The notes beneath the pieces are model-generated. The model searched no databases and was not told the origin of the DNA. It was given only the letters and a program-made list of their open reading frames with translations. The translations under genes and the position numbers were made by a program. Positions 41,784-52,747 of a DNA stretch of 64,000 nt are shown one piece after another (the stretch's first letter is position 1; every line of letters starts with the position of its first letter). The stretch comes from CAWCBH01 sp963793785. Its GTDB lineage: Bacteria; Actinomycetota; Thermoleophilia; Solirubrobacterales; 70-9. The stretch spans positions 1,550,001 to 1,614,000 of the forward strand of contig CAWCBH010000003.1 of NCBI GenBank assembly GCA_963793785.1, written 5' to 3'.

Positions 41784-43232
41784 GTGAACATCGTCCCCGA
41801 TCTCCTCGAGCGCTTCCCGGCCTCGAAGCTGGCGCTGGTGGCACTCGATGCGGAGGGCCGGCGGCGCGATTGGCACTTCGGCGAGCTGGTCGCGCGCAGC
41901 GCCGGTCTCTCGGGCGCCTTCGCCGCCCGGGGCGTCGGCCGCGGCGACGTCGTGATGACCCTGGTCGGCAATCGGATCGAGTGGGTGCTGGCCCTGCTCG
42001 CCTGCTGGCGGATGGGCGCCGTGGCGCTGCCCTGCAGCACGATGCTGCGCCGCACCGACCTCGAGCTGCGGGTTCGGGCCACCGACCCGCGGCTTTGCCT
42101 GGGCGAGGAGCTCCTGCTCGCTGAGCTGCCGGCCGGGGTCCCCGGCATGACCCTGGACGAGGTCGCCGCGGTGCTGGACGAGGACCGGCCGCAGGAGACG
42201 CCCGCCGACGTCGTCGCGATGGATCGCTCCGATCCCGCCCTGATCGTCTTCACTTCCGGAACCACGGGCGAGCCAAGAGGCGCCGTCCACGATTACGGCT
42301 ATCTCGGCGGGCAGCGGTCCCAGGCCGAGCACTGGTTCGGCTCCCACCGGGACGAGCTGGCCTGGTGCACGACGGCGCCGGGATGGTCGAAGTCGGCTCG
42401 TAACGTCTTCCTCGCCCCCTGGCTCACCGGTGCCACGGCGGTGATCCACGACGGGCGCTTCGAGCCGGCGCAGCGCCTCGAGCTGGTCGAGGCGCTCGGC
42501 GTCAACGTCCTCTGCCAGGCCCCGACCGAATACCGGATGCTGGCCAAGCGAACGTCCTTGCGACCGCTGCCGGCGCTGCGGCGGATGGTCTCCGCCGGCG
42601 AGCCCCTCAGCGCCGAGGTCGGCGAGGCGTTCCTCGAGCTCTGCGGCCTCGGGATAGCCGACGGCTACGGGCAGACCGAGACCGGTCAGGTGACCGGCAA
42701 CCAGGTCTCTGAGCCGATCCGCCACGGCTCGATGGGAACGCCGCTGCCCGGCCAGCAGACCCGGATCCAGGAAGGCGAGCTGCAATTGCGTCGCGCCAGC
42801 TCGCCGACGTTCTTCTCGCGCTACGTGGACGGGGAAGCGTTCGACCAGGAGTGGTGGCCGACCGGCGATCTGGTCCGCGTCGACGAAGACGGGTACCTCT
42901 ACTTCGAGGGGCGAGACGACGACATCATCGTCTCCGCCGGCTACCGGATCGGCCCCTTCGAGGTCGAGTCGGCGCTGGTCTCCCACCCGGCGGTTGCCGA
43001 GGCGGCGGCCGTCGCAGCCCCCGACCCGGAGCGGGGCTCGGTGGTCCGCGCGATCGTCGTCGTCGGCAACGGCGAGCCGACGCCGCAGCTGGCGCAGGAG
43101 CTGCAGGAGCACTGCAGGCGACTGACCGCGCCATACAAGTTCCCCCGCATCGTCGAGTTCGCGGCCGAACTGCCCAAGACCAGCAGCGGCAAGATCAAAC
43201 GGGCCGAGCTGCGGCGGGGGGCTCCCCGCTAG
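41784..43232 (+). CDS. AMP-binding acyl-CoA synthetase (medium-chain type)
   Basis: Adenylate-forming ligase of 482 aa, activating a carboxylic acid to its CoA ester. The phosphate loop is F-T-S-G-T-T-G-E-P-R-G-A, where Arg replaces the usual Lys. Y-G-Q-T-E-T-G-Q-V is the second motif, G-D-L-V-R-V-D-E-D-G-Y-L-Y-F-E-G-R-D-D-D the hinge, and K-T-S-S-G-K-I-K-R-A-E-L carries the C-terminal catalytic lysine. The pattern is closest to ACSM-type medium-chain ligases. It begins at GTG 41784 and is followed 31 bases later by the aminotransferase on the same strand. Confidence 0.9.
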   Translation: MNIVPDLLERFPASKLALVALDAEGRRRDWHFGELVARSAGLSGAFAARGVGRGDVVMTLVGNRIEWVLALLACWRMGAVALPCSTMLRRTDLELRVRATDPRLCLGEELLLAELPAGVPGMTLDEVAAVLDEDRPQETPADVVAMDRSDPALIVFTSGTTGEPRGAVHDYGYLGGQRSQAEHWFGSHRDELAWCTTAPGWSKSARNVFLAPWLTGATAVIHDGRFEPAQRLELVEALGVNVLCQAPTEYRMLAKRTSLRPLPALRRMVSAGEPLSAEVGEAFLELCGLGIADGYGQTETGQVTGNQVSEPIRHGSMGTPLPGQQTRIQEGELQLRRASSPTFFSRYVDGEAFDQEWWPTGDLVRVDEDGYLYFEGRDDDIIVSAGYRIGPFEVESALVSHPAVAEAAAVAAPDPERGSVVRAIVVVGNGEPTPQLAQELQEHCRRLTAPYKFPRIVEFAAELPKTSSGKIKRAELRRGAPR

Positions 43233-43263
43233 GCTGGCGGCCAGCCTCCACGGAAGGAGCCCG

Positions 43264-44670
43264 ATGACTGTCGAGACGACGACCAGCGGCGGATCGGCGC
43301 TGGACCGAAAGCGGCTTGCGGCGCTCACCGAGCGCCAGCAGGAGCAATTTCGCAACCGCACCGCCGCCTCGGCGCGCACCTACGAGCGCGCCGTCAAGGT
43401 GATGCCCAACGGCGTTCCCTCCTCGTTTCAGTCCAACGACCCCTGGCCGGTCTACATCGAGCGGGGCAAGGGCAGTCGCGTCTGGGACGTCGACGGCAAC
43501 GAGTACCTCGACTTCCACAACGGGTTTGGGGTGATGTGCATCGGCCACGCGAACCCCACCGTCGGCGCGGCGGTGAAGGCGCGGGTCGACGAGGGCACCC
43601 ACTTCGCCGCCCCCACCGACGGCTCGATCGCCGTCGCCGAGGAGCTGACTCGCCGATTCGGGCTGCCGCAATGGCGGTTCACCAACTCCGGCACCGAGGC
43701 GACGATGGATGCCGTCCACCTGGCCCGCGGAGCCACCGGCCGCGACATGATCCTGAAGATCGAGGGCTCCTACCACGGCCACCACGACGCGGTGATGGTC
43801 TCGGTGTACCCACCGCTGGAGGCCCTCGGCGACCGCGACGACCCTAGAAGCGTTCCCTACGGGGCCGGCTATCCCCGCGCCCTCACCGAGCTGACCCGGG
43901 CGGTGCCCTTCAACGACGCCGAGGCGATGGCGAGCGTGCTCGGGAAGATCGGCGACCAGGTTGCCGGGCTGATCATGGAGCCGGCGATGATGAACATCAA
44001 CATCATCCCGCCCCGCGACGGATACCTGCAGCGGGTGCGGGAGCTGACCGCCGAGCACGGTGTGAAGCTGATCTTCGACGAGGTGAAGACCGGCTGCACG
44101 ATCTCGGCCGGCGGCGCGACGAGGCGATTCGGCGTCACGCCGGACATCGTCACGCTGGCAAAGGCGAGCTGCGGCGGCTATCCGGGCGGCTCGATCGGGA
44201 TGAGCGAGGAGCTGGCGGCGGTGGTTGCCGACGGAACCGTGCACCAGTACGGGACCTTCAACGGCAACCCGCTGGTGATGGCGGCGGCGCAGGCGACCCT
44301 CACCGAGGTGCTGACCGACGAGGCCTACGAGAAGCTCGAGGCCAGCAACCGCAGGCTGCTGCAGGGCTGCCAGGAGATCATCGACGAGCACAGCCTTCCC
44401 GCCTACACGGAGGGGATCGGCGCCAAGGGCTGCGTCGTCTTCGCGGCCGAGCGGATGTCGGAGTACCGCGACTACCTGACCAAGGTCGACGGTGAGCTCT
44501 CGACGCTGGCCTGGCTGTACCACATGAACCACGGCATCTTCATGACCCCCGGGGTCGAGGAGGAGTGGACGCTCTCGATCGCCCACAGCGACGAGGACCT
44601 GCAGCGCTACCTGAGCGTTTTCGAGGAGTTCGCCTCGGACGTCACTCGGCGCCTAGCGCCGCGCGTCTAG
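43264..44670 (+). CDS. Class III aminotransferase (glutamate-1-semialdehyde aminomutase-like)
   Basis: PLP-dependent aminotransferase of 468 aa. F-T-N-S-G-T-E-A-T-M-D-A, G-S-Y-H-G-H-H-D-A and D-E-V-K-T-G-C are the class III cofactor blocks; V-T-L-A-K-A-S-C-G-G-Y-P-G-G holds the Schiff-base lysine. The resemblance is to HemL-like enzymes, but the N-terminus and the tail (T-P-G-V-E-E-E-W-T-L-S-I-A-H-S) differ from true HemL. The neighbouring acyl-CoA ligase hints at amino-acid or beta-amino-acid breakdown. Substrate unknown. A GGAAGGAG lies before the ATG. Confidence 0.88.
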   Translation: MTVETTTSGGSALDRKRLAALTERQQEQFRNRTAASARTYERAVKVMPNGVPSSFQSNDPWPVYIERGKGSRVWDVDGNEYLDFHNGFGVMCIGHANPTVGAAVKARVDEGTHFAAPTDGSIAVAEELTRRFGLPQWRFTNSGTEATMDAVHLARGATGRDMILKIEGSYHGHHDAVMVSVYPPLEALGDRDDPRSVPYGAGYPRALTELTRAVPFNDAEAMASVLGKIGDQVAGLIMEPAMMNINIIPPRDGYLQRVRELTAEHGVKLIFDEVKTGCTISAGGATRRFGVTPDIVTLAKASCGGYPGGSIGMSEELAAVVADGTVHQYGTFNGNPLVMAAAQATLTEVLTDEAYEKLEASNRRLLQGCQEIIDEHSLPAYTEGIGAKGCVVFAAERMSEYRDYLTKVDGELSTLAWLYHMNHGIFMTPGVEEEWTLSIAHSDEDLQRYLSVFEEFASDVTRRLAPRV

Positions 44671-46846
44671 GCTTCGACGCAACTCTTCGCTGGCCGCCAC
44701 CGGCGGACCGAGGTGGAAGCCCTGCGCCATGTCGACCCCGTACTCGCGCAGCATCTCCGTCGTCCGATCGTCCTGGACGAACTCGGCGATCGTCCGCTTC
44801 CCCAGCCCGCGGGCCACCTGGACGATCGCCTGCACGGTGAGCTGGTCGGCGTCCGAGCGCGGCAGGTCGCGAATGAAGTCACCGTCGATCTTGATCAAGT
44901 CGAAGGGCAGGTGGCGGAGGTAGTGGAAGGGGCCGTAGCCGGCCCCGTAGTCGTCGATCGCAACCTCGCAGCCGAACTCGGTCAGCCGATCGACGAATCC
45001 CGCGGCGGACTCGAGGTTGGTGACCGCCGCCGTCTCGGTGATCTCGAACGTGATCCGATTCGGGTTCGCGTCGCCCTCGTCGAGCCGGCGCTCGATGTAC
45101 TCGATCATCGACAGGTCCGACACCGAGGCGCCCGAGAGGTTGATGTGGATGTGGATCAGCCGCCCGGCCTGCTCCTGCTCGGCCTGCAGCTCCAGCGCCC
45201 TGGCGACAACCCAGCGATCCAGCTCACCGACGATGCCCTGCCTTTCCGCGGTCTCGATGAACGACGCCGCCGGGACGATCTCGCCGCCGTTGCGCGCCAT
45301 GCGCAGCAGCAGCTCGTAGCGCCGGGCGTCGCCGGTCTCGAGGTCGCGGATCGGCTGCGCGTGCAGGCTGAGGCGGTCGTCGGACAGCGCATCGCGGATC
45401 TTCGCCGACGTCCTGAGGCGCGCGGAACCGGCCTTGCGGCCGCGGTCCGAGGCGAGCGCGATCTGGTCGCGGCCCTCGCTCTTTGCCCGGTACATGGCGG
45501 TGTCGGCAGCGGCGAGCACGCCTTCGGAGCCGACCGTGCCCATGCTGCCGTGCATCGCGACCCCGATGCTGGCGGTGATCCGGCGGCCCTGCTCGTCGGC
45601 GACGTGCTCGCCGATCTGAGCCCGCAGGTCCTCGGCCAATTGCGAGAGCCCCGGACTCGTCGACTTGGGGAGCGAGAACTGCGAACTCGTCTCCGGAAAG
45701 TCGCGCAACCACGTCGGTGCTTCGCACCCGGTCGCGGAGGATCCCAGCCACACGCTGGATCAGGGCGTCGCCGGCGGGATGGCCGAAGCTGTCGTTGACG
45801 CGCTTCAGCTCGTCGATGTCGACGACCAGAACCGCCCCGAGGCCGCCGTAGCGCTGGTTGAAGGAGACCTGCTGGTCGAGCTCGAGCCGAAAGCGACGCC
45901 GGTTGATCAGCCCGGTGAGGCTGTCGTGGTCGGCGAGGTACCGCAGACGCCCCTCGAAGCGTCGCCGCTCGCTGATGTCCTGCAGCTGCAGGATCCCGAA
46001 GCGTGAGTCCGATTCGCCCTCAGGCAGGAGCGAAACGCTCAACTGGCACCAGATCGGGTTGCCGGCCTTGTGCCGGAGGCGCTGCTCGACGGTGTAGGAG
46101 TCGAGCTCACCCTCCAGCAGCCGGCGACGGTGATCCTGGTCGATGTCACGGTCGGCCTCGGCTGCAAGCGAGTCGAGCCCCATCGAAAGCAATTCCGGGA
46201 CCTCGTAGCCGGTGATCGCGCTCATCGCTCGGTTGCACTCGACCAGCTTCGGCTCCTCGGGCCCGAAGTCGACCAGCGCGACGCCGATCGGCGCGTGCTC
46301 GAAGGCCTTGCGAAAGCGCCCCTCCGCTGCATGCAACGCCTGCTCGGCGTCGGCGAGCCCGGTGATGTCGAGGCAGACGCCGACCAGCCGCTCCACCTTC
46401 TCCCCGTCGCCGACGATCGCCTGGGCGTGGCTGCGGATGCTTCGGATCGAGTCGTCGGGGAGCACGATCCGGTGCTCGAGCAGGTAGGGCTCGCGGGTGC
46501 GGAGCGTCTGCTGCATCCGGTGCCGGACCCGAGCACGGTCCTCGGGATGGACCAGGGCCAGACAGCCGTCAAGCGTCCTCGGCGCGCTGCCGGGCTGGAG
46601 CCCGAAGATCCGGCAGAGCTCGTCCGACCAGGTGATCCGGTCCTCCTCGATCAACCACTCCCAATCGCCGAAGTGGGCGATCTCCTGTGCCTCGTCCATG
46701 CGAGCCACAACCTCCCGGAGGCGCTTCTCGCTCTCCTGGGCCCGCGCCAGCGCCCGGCTGACGGTGACCTGATCCTGTGCCTGGATCCCGTCTGAGTCCT
46801 CTGGCGGCGCCGGCCCCGGATTTGACCCGGCATTCACCGACATCAA
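44653..46846 (-). CDS. PAS-GGDEF-EAL c-di-GMP signalling protein, frameshifted
   Basis: About 730 aa after correction. Two PAS-like domains lie at roughly 45-170 and 175-300 (I-F-G-L-Q-P-G-S-A-P-R-T, A-I-T-G-Y-E-V-P-E-L). The GGDEF domain carries R-L-S-G-D-E-F (SGDEF). The frame breaks near 45650; deleting one G from a GGGG run joins Q-V-D-E-S-G to L-S-Q-L-A-E-D-L-R. The EAL domain has E-L-L-L-R-M for EAL, T-E-T-A-A-V and D-D-Y-G-A-G-Y-G-P. Start is TTG 46846 or ATG 46843. It is paralogous to the protein at 34342 and its 3' end overlaps the aminotransferase by 18 bases. Confidence 0.87.
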
Positions 46847-46957
46847 GCTAGAAGCTGGCGTCCTCCGGCGCCACCTCGGAGGTCGATTTTCCCCGACTCG
46901 GTTCTAGTTTCGGCGAGACCCGGAACCGAAAAGTATGAACCTCTACGCTGCTTCACG

Positions 46958-48958
46958 ATGGCGAATCGCCTCGCCCAGGAGACCAGTCCCTACCTGCTCC
47001 AGCACAAGGACAACCCGGTCGACTGGTACCCATGGGGGCCCGAAGCTCTGGGGCGGGCGCGGGACGAGGACCGGCCGATCCTCGTCTCGGTCGGTTACTC
47101 CGCCTGCCATTGGTGCCACGTGATGGAGCGCGAGTCGTTCGAGGATCCCGAGATCGCCACGTTGATGAACGAGAGCTTCGTCAACGTCAAGGTCGACCGC
47201 GAGGAGCGACCCGACGTCGACGCCCTCTACATGGAGGCCGTCCAGTCGATGACCGGACACGGCGGCTGGCCGATGACGGTCTTCTGCGACCCCGACGGGG
47301 TGCCGTTCTACGGCGGCACCTATTTCCCGCCCGAGGCACGCCACAACCTGCCCAGCTTCCGGATGGTGATCGAGGCGGTCGTGGAGGCCTTCACCGGCCG
47401 TCGCGACGAGATCCGCGCCCGCGCCGGCCGCACCCGCGAGCAGCTCGGGGCGGTGGGGCGGATCGAGAGCACGACCGAGTCGCTGGCGCCGGAGCTGCTC
47501 GACGAGGCAGTCGCGGCTCTGGCCCGCAGCGCCGACCCTCAGCACGGGGGCTTCGGCGCCGCTCCGAAGTTCCCGCCCGCCTCGGCGCTGGAGTTCCTGC
47601 TCGCGCGCGGGAGCACCGAGATCGTCGAGCTGACGCTCGACGCGATGATGGCCGGCGGCATCTACGACCAGGTCGGGGGTGGGTTCGCCCGCTACTCGGT
47701 CGACCGCGAGTGGCTGATTCCCCACTTCGAGAAGATGCTCTACGACAACGCGTTGCTGGCCCGCGTCTACCTGCACGGCTGGCAGGCGCTGGGCCACGAG
47801 CGCTATCGCCGGGTCTGCACGGAGACGCTCGACTGGGCACTGCGCGAGATGCGCGGTGCCGAGGGGGGCTTCTTCTCCGCCCTCGACGCCGACTCCGAGG
47901 GCGAAGAGGGTCGCTTCTACGTCTGGACCGAGTCGGAGGTGCAGGAGCTGCTGGGCGAGGCGGCCGACGAGGTGATCGCCCACTACGGGATCAGCGCAGG
48001 CGGCAACTTCGAAGGTCGCAATGTCCTCCACCTCGCCGCCGGAGCGACGGCCGCTCCGCCGCCGGGCCTGGAAGCTGCGAGGAGCAGGCTCTACGCCTCC
48101 CGGGCCGAGCGGACCTGGCCCGGCCTCGACGACAAGCGACTGGCGGCATGGAACGCCTTGATGATCGCCGCGCTCGCCGACGCCGGGGCGACCCTGGAGC
48201 GCGGCGACTACCTCGAGGCGGCTCGGGCGGGCGCCCGCTTCCTGCTCGATCGAATGCGCGACTCAGACGGCAGGCTGCTGCGGACCTTCAAAGACGAAGA
48301 GGGGCGGTTGAACGCCTATCTCGAGGACCACGCCTTCCTGTTGGAAGCGCTGCTGGTCCTCTACGAGGCGAGCTTCGAATCGGTCTGGTTCGAGGAGGCC
48401 GTCACCGTCGCGGAGACGATGATCGAGCGCTTCGGCGACCCCGAGCGCGGCGGCTTCTTCTCAACCTCCTCCGATCACGAGCAGCTGATCGCCCGTCGCA
48501 AGGAGATCGGCGATCACCCGATCCCGGGGGGCAACTCGTCGGCGGCGCTGGGGCTGCTGCGGCTGGCGGCGCTGAGTGGCGAAGCGTCATACGAGCAACA
48601 GGCGGTCGCGGTCCTGCGGCTGTTTAGCCCCGCGGCCGGTCGTCACCCCGATGCCTTCGGACACCTGCTGCAGGCCTTCGACTTCCATCTCTCCCCCACC
48701 CGCGAGGTCGCGCTGGTTGCGCCCGCGGCGGCCGATGACAGGGACCTGAGCGAGCTGGCCGCCGTCGTCCGCTCCGCCCACCGCCCGCGAATCGTCATCG
48801 CCGGCGGTCCGGAGGGAACCGATCGACCGGCGCTGCTGGCCGGGCGCACGGCGGACGACGGCCGCCCGACGGCCTACGTCTGCGAGAACTTCGCCTGCCG
48901 GCTCCCTGTCACCGGCGCGGAGGCGCTGCGCGAGCAGCTGCAAGGGAACGGAGGATGA
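46958..48958 (+). CDS. Thioredoxin-domain/DUF255 protein (YyaL/SSP411-like)
   Basis: A 666-aa protein. The N-terminus N-R-L-A-Q-E-T-S-P-Y-L-L-Q-H, N-P-V-D-W-Y-P-W-G and the thioredoxin-like S-V-G-Y-S-A-C-H-W-C-H-V-M (Cys50, Cys53) are diagnostic of DUF255. The remaining 500 residues form an alpha/alpha-barrel like N-acylglucosamine epimerases (G-G-I-Y-D-Q-V-G-G-G-F-A-R-Y, P-H-F-E-K-M-L-Y-D-N). Activity is unknown. The stop overlaps the ATG of the carboxypeptidase gene. Confidence 0.92.
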   Translation: MANRLAQETSPYLLQHKDNPVDWYPWGPEALGRARDEDRPILVSVGYSACHWCHVMERESFEDPEIATLMNESFVNVKVDREERPDVDALYMEAVQSMTGHGGWPMTVFCDPDGVPFYGGTYFPPEARHNLPSFRMVIEAVVEAFTGRRDEIRARAGRTREQLGAVGRIESTTESLAPELLDEAVAALARSADPQHGGFGAAPKFPPASALEFLLARGSTEIVELTLDAMMAGGIYDQVGGGFARYSVDREWLIPHFEKMLYDNALLARVYLHGWQALGHERYRRVCTETLDWALREMRGAEGGFFSALDADSEGEEGRFYVWTESEVQELLGEAADEVIAHYGISAGGNFEGRNVLHLAAGATAAPPPGLEAARSRLYASRAERTWPGLDDKRLAAWNALMIAALADAGATLERGDYLEAARAGARFLLDRMRDSDGRLLRTFKDEEGRLNAYLEDHAFLLEALLVLYEASFESVWFEEAVTVAETMIERFGDPERGGFFSTSSDHEQLIARRKEIGDHPIPGGNSSAALGLLRLAALSGEASYEQQAVAVLRLFSPAAGRHPDAFGHLLQAFDFHLSPTREVALVAPAAADDRDLSELAAVVRSAHRPRIVIAGGPEGTDRPALLAGRTADDGRPTAYVCENFACRLPVTGAEALREQLQGNGG

Positions 48959-51900
48959 GGCCGGCCGGTGTCGCCGCGCTGGCCGCCGTCGCAGCGGGGC
49001 TGGCGATCGCCTCTCCCGCCGCGGCCGCAACCGGCCTGCAGTCCTACCGTGCCGCGATCGACGACGAGCGCGACGTGCGGGCATTGGCGCTGAGCGGGTT
49101 CGACGTCATCGAGGCCCGCTCCGGATCGAGCCTCGAGGTCGTCGCCACCCGGGCCCAGGCGAGGCAGCTGCGCCGGGCCGGAATCGCGACGGTCCTCCAG
49201 CGCGACCCGCTCGGGCTGACGGCGCTCGGCTTCGACGCCCGGGCCCAGGCCGCCGACGGCTCATACGACGTCTACCGCCCCTACTTCAACCGCTCCTGCT
49301 CGGCCGCGACCTGCTACGTCGGCCGCGACGCCGGGGGCGACCGGCGCCAGACCCTCTACGAGGAGATGCTGGCGCTCGCCAACAGGCGCGGCAACCGCCG
49401 CTTCGTGCAGCCGGTCGTGATCGGATCCTCGGTCCGCGGTGTGCCGATCCTGGCCCTGCGGGTGACCCGCAACGCGCGCCGAACCCGATCCGGATCCAAG
49501 CCGGCGGCAATCTACCTCGCCGCCCAGCATGCTCGCGAGTGGATCACGCCGGAGATGGTGCGGCGGCTGGCACATCTGTTCGTCGACAACTACGGTCGCC
49601 GCGGCCGCGCGCTGGGGACCGACGGCAGACCGGTGGGGCGGCTGCGTGCGAGGGCGCTGACCAGGCTCGTCAACCGCCGCGAGCTGTGGTTCATCGTCGT
49701 CGCCAACCCCGACGGCTACGACTTCACGTTTACGCCCGGAAACCGGCTCTGGCGCAAGAACCTGCGCGACAACGACGACGATCGCCAGATCACCGCCTCC
49801 GATGGAGTCGATCTGAACCGCAACTTCCCGACCAGGTGGAACTACGACGAGGAGGGCTCCTCCTCGGACCTCGACTCGGAGACCTACCGCGGGCCCAAGC
49901 CGGCCTCCGAGCCCGAGACCCGGGCCCTGAACCGGCTGATGCGGAGGGTGGGCTTCGAGCTGATGATCGACTACCACTCGGCCGCCGAGCTGCTCCTCTA
50001 CCCGTCTGCGTTCCAGGTCCAGACCCAGACCGCCGACGACCCGATCTACCGGGCGCTGTCGGGCACTGACGAGGAGCCGGCGATCCCCGGCGCTCCGCCG
50101 GGGGCGCCGTTCCCCTATGACCCCGACGTCGCCTCCGAGCTCTACATCACCAACGGCGACACCATCGACCATGCTCACAGCCGCTTCGGGATCCTGACCT
50201 GGGTGCCCGAGATGGACCTCTCGGACCCCGGGCGAGGCGGCGGGCCGAGCGAGTTCGAGTTCCAGGACTCCGAGGCCGACCTGCAGGCGGCGTTCGAAAA
50301 GAACGTCCCCTTCGCAATCGACGTCGCCCGGTCGGCCGCGGACCCCGCCGACCCCAAGTCGCATCTGAACAACAAGTCGCCGAGCTTCGTCGTCGAGCGG
50401 TTCCCGACCTCGTTCGGAAGCCCACAGACAGTGGAGGCGAACGTGCAGCGCGAGCTCGGCCGGGTGAGTCTGCACTGGCGGATCAACGGCGGCCGCGAGC
50501 GCTCGGCACCGACCCGCGAGTGGCGCGGCGGCGAGCGCTTCGGCGCCGACGGCGATGTCTACTACCACCGGGTGCGAGGCAAGGTCCGCGGCGCCGATCG
50601 CGGCGACCGGGTCCGGGTCTGGTTCGAGGCCCGTCGAGGACGCGCGAAGAGCAAGAGCGTTCAGCTATCGCGTCCGATCCGACAGCGGCGACGAGGTGCT
50701 GATCCTGGCCGCGGAGGATTACCGCGGCTCCGCCAACAGCCCGCAGTACCCGTCGCGCGACGGGCCCTTCTTCCTCGGCCATTACCGGCAAGCGCTGCGC
50801 GCGAACGGGATCGACTTCGACGTCTACGACGTCGATCGCGAGGGCCGGCGGGCGCCGGATCCGCTCGGCGTGCTCAGCCATTACGACGCGGTGATCTGGT
50901 ACACGGGCAACGACGAGCTGCCGCGTGGTCCGGGACAGGGCCCGGGAACGGGCGTTGCGCGCCTGGCCAACGACCTGATCCTCGCCGTGCGCAGCTACCT
51001 CAACGAGGGCGGCAAGCTCCTGCACAGCGGCCAATACGCGGGCACTGCCGCGGCCAACGGCTTCCTTTTCAACGTCGAGGGCGAACCGCCCTACTGCCCT
51101 CCCGCCGGCCGGGCGGCTCCCAACCTCTGCATCCCGCTCTCAGATGACTTCCACCAGTACTACCTCGGCGCCTACAACCACCTCGACGCCGCCGGGGCGC
51201 CGTTCGGCGGCGGCGACGCCGCAGCCGTCGGCGACCTGCCGATCATGCTCGCAGGGGCCGGCTTCGGCGAAGGGAGCATCGACCTCAACGGCCCCGAGAG
51301 CGCCGACAACCAGGAGCACGTCTACTCGCTGGTCTCGACCTCGAGTGTCCTGCCGCCCGCCGAGTATCCCCAGTTCCGCTCCCGGCGCGCGGTGCTGGTC
51401 GACGAGCCCAGCGGCTTCGATCCCGCCAGCGGCTCGGCCTATGCGGTCGCGGAATCGGACGACGCGGCCTGGCAGCGACTGCGCAAGACGATCGACCTCA
51501 CGGCGGCGACTTCGGCGAGCCTCGACTTCAGCATCTCCTACGACGTCGAGGCCGACTTCGACTTTGTGGTCGTCGAAGCGCACACGGTCGGCGCCGACGA
51601 CTGGACGACGCTGCCGGACACCAACGGCAACACCTCGACCAGCGTCGGCGAGGCCTGCGCAATCGACTGGCGCTCCCTGCACCCGTTCGTGGACCACTAC
51701 CAGACCGTCGGCGACGACCCGGCCACGCCCGAGCAGGAGGCCTGCTTCGGCCGCGGCACGACCGGGGTCTGGAACGCGGCCACCGGGACCTCGGGCAGCT
51801 ACCAGCGCTGGTCGGTCGATTTGACCCCCTACGCCGGCCGGCAGGTCGAGATCTCGATCTCCTACATCCAGGACTTCGCCTTCTTCGGCCTCGGCGCCTT

Positions 51901-52207
51901 CCTCGACGACGTCTCGGTGACCCGCAACGGCGCCGTCGTCGAGCAGACCTCCTTCGAATCAGACTTCGGCGGCTTTGAAGCGGGCCCGCCCCCGCCGGGC
52001 TCCGAGGAGGGCACCCGGCGGGCCTGGGAGCGGCGCCAGTCGGTCGGGTTCGTGGTCGGCCCGGGGGTTGCCACGCGCGACACTCTCTACTGGGGCTTCG
52101 GCTTCGAGGGGATCTCGGGTCGGGCTCGCCGGGCTGAGGTGATGGACAGCGCGATGCAACACCTCGGGGTGCGAGGAGAGCACCGACCGCGGCTCGACAG
52201 GCGGTAG
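48955..52207 (+). CDS. Large secreted M14 zinc carboxypeptidase, frameshifted
   Basis: About 1083 aa after correction. A signal peptide (A-A-L-A-A-V-A-A-G-L-A-I-A-S-P-A-A-A) leads to a propeptide. The M14 domain has H-A-R-E-W-I-T-P-E (zinc ligands), N-R-N-F-P-T-R-W and D-Y-H-S-A-A-E-L, with V-P-E-M-D near its end. A stretch follows with V-W-Y-T-G-N-D-E-L, resembling a class I glutamine-amidotransferase-like module. The C-terminus, with beta-sandwich F-L-D-D-V-S-V-T, is like immune-inhibitor-A metalloproteases. The frame breaks near 50659; deleting one G gives K-S-K-S-F-S-Y-R-V. The start overlaps the upstream stop. Confidence 0.87.
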
Positions 52208-52210
52208 GGT
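52205..52210 (+). promoter_or_regulatory. Candidate -10 element of the SnoaL-like gene
   Basis: TAGGGT seven bases before the ATG at 52218. It overlaps the upstream stop codon and contains the alternative GTG at 52209, so it supports the later start. Confidence 0.35.
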
Positions 52211-52217
52211 GGCGATG

Positions 52218-52730
52218 ATGGAAGCCGCGACCGAGCCCCGCTCCGCCGCCGAGGTCGCCAAGTCCTACTTCGAGGCGGTCGCCGCCCGCGATATAGATGC
52301 CATGCTCGAGCACTGGCACCCCGACGGCGAGGGCTACATTCACGGCATGGTCGACGAGATCAGGATTCCCGACACCTACCGGGGCTGGTTCGCCGACATG
52401 TTCGAGGCCTTCCCCGACTGGCGCTTCGAGGTCCTCGACATCGTCGCCGAGGGAGAGCAGGCGGCAGTGCGCTGGCGCGCCACGGCGACGTTCAGCGGCT
52501 CGAAGAGCTTCGAGGGGATGGCCCCGAACGGTGCCCGGGTCGAGACCGAGGGCTGCGACGTGCTGACGGTGCGCGACGGCAAGCTCGTCTCCAACTACGC
52601 CTACACGAACGGAACCGAGATGGCGCGCCAGCTGGGCGCCCTGCCGGCTGCGGGCTCGGCGCAGGAGAAGGCGATGCTGGCGCTCGTCAACGCGCGTACG
52701 AAGCTGCGCGAACGGCTCAATCGGCGCTGA
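52218..52730 (+). CDS. SnoaL-like/ester-cyclase family protein
   Basis: Small NTF2-fold protein of about 170 aa. A-K-S-Y-F-E-A-V-A-A-R-D-I-D-A-M-L-E-H-W-H-P-D is the family's N-terminal helix-turn and F-P-D-W-R-F-E-V-L-D-I-V-A-E-G the central strand. These proteins bind or isomerise small molecules, or lack known activity. I choose the ATG at 52218 because TAGGGT at 52205-52210 leaves seven bases to it. GTG 52209 and ATG 52215 are alternatives. It is followed closely by the ZIP transporter gene. Confidence 0.82.
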   Translation: MEAATEPRSAAEVAKSYFEAVAARDIDAMLEHWHPDGEGYIHGMVDEIRIPDTYRGWFADMFEAFPDWRFEVLDIVAEGEQAAVRWRATATFSGSKSFEGMAPNGARVETEGCDVLTVRDGKLVSNYAYTNGTEMARQLGALPAAGSAQEKAMLALVNARTKLRERLNRR

Positions 52731-52747
52731 CCCCACGGCGGTAGGGG

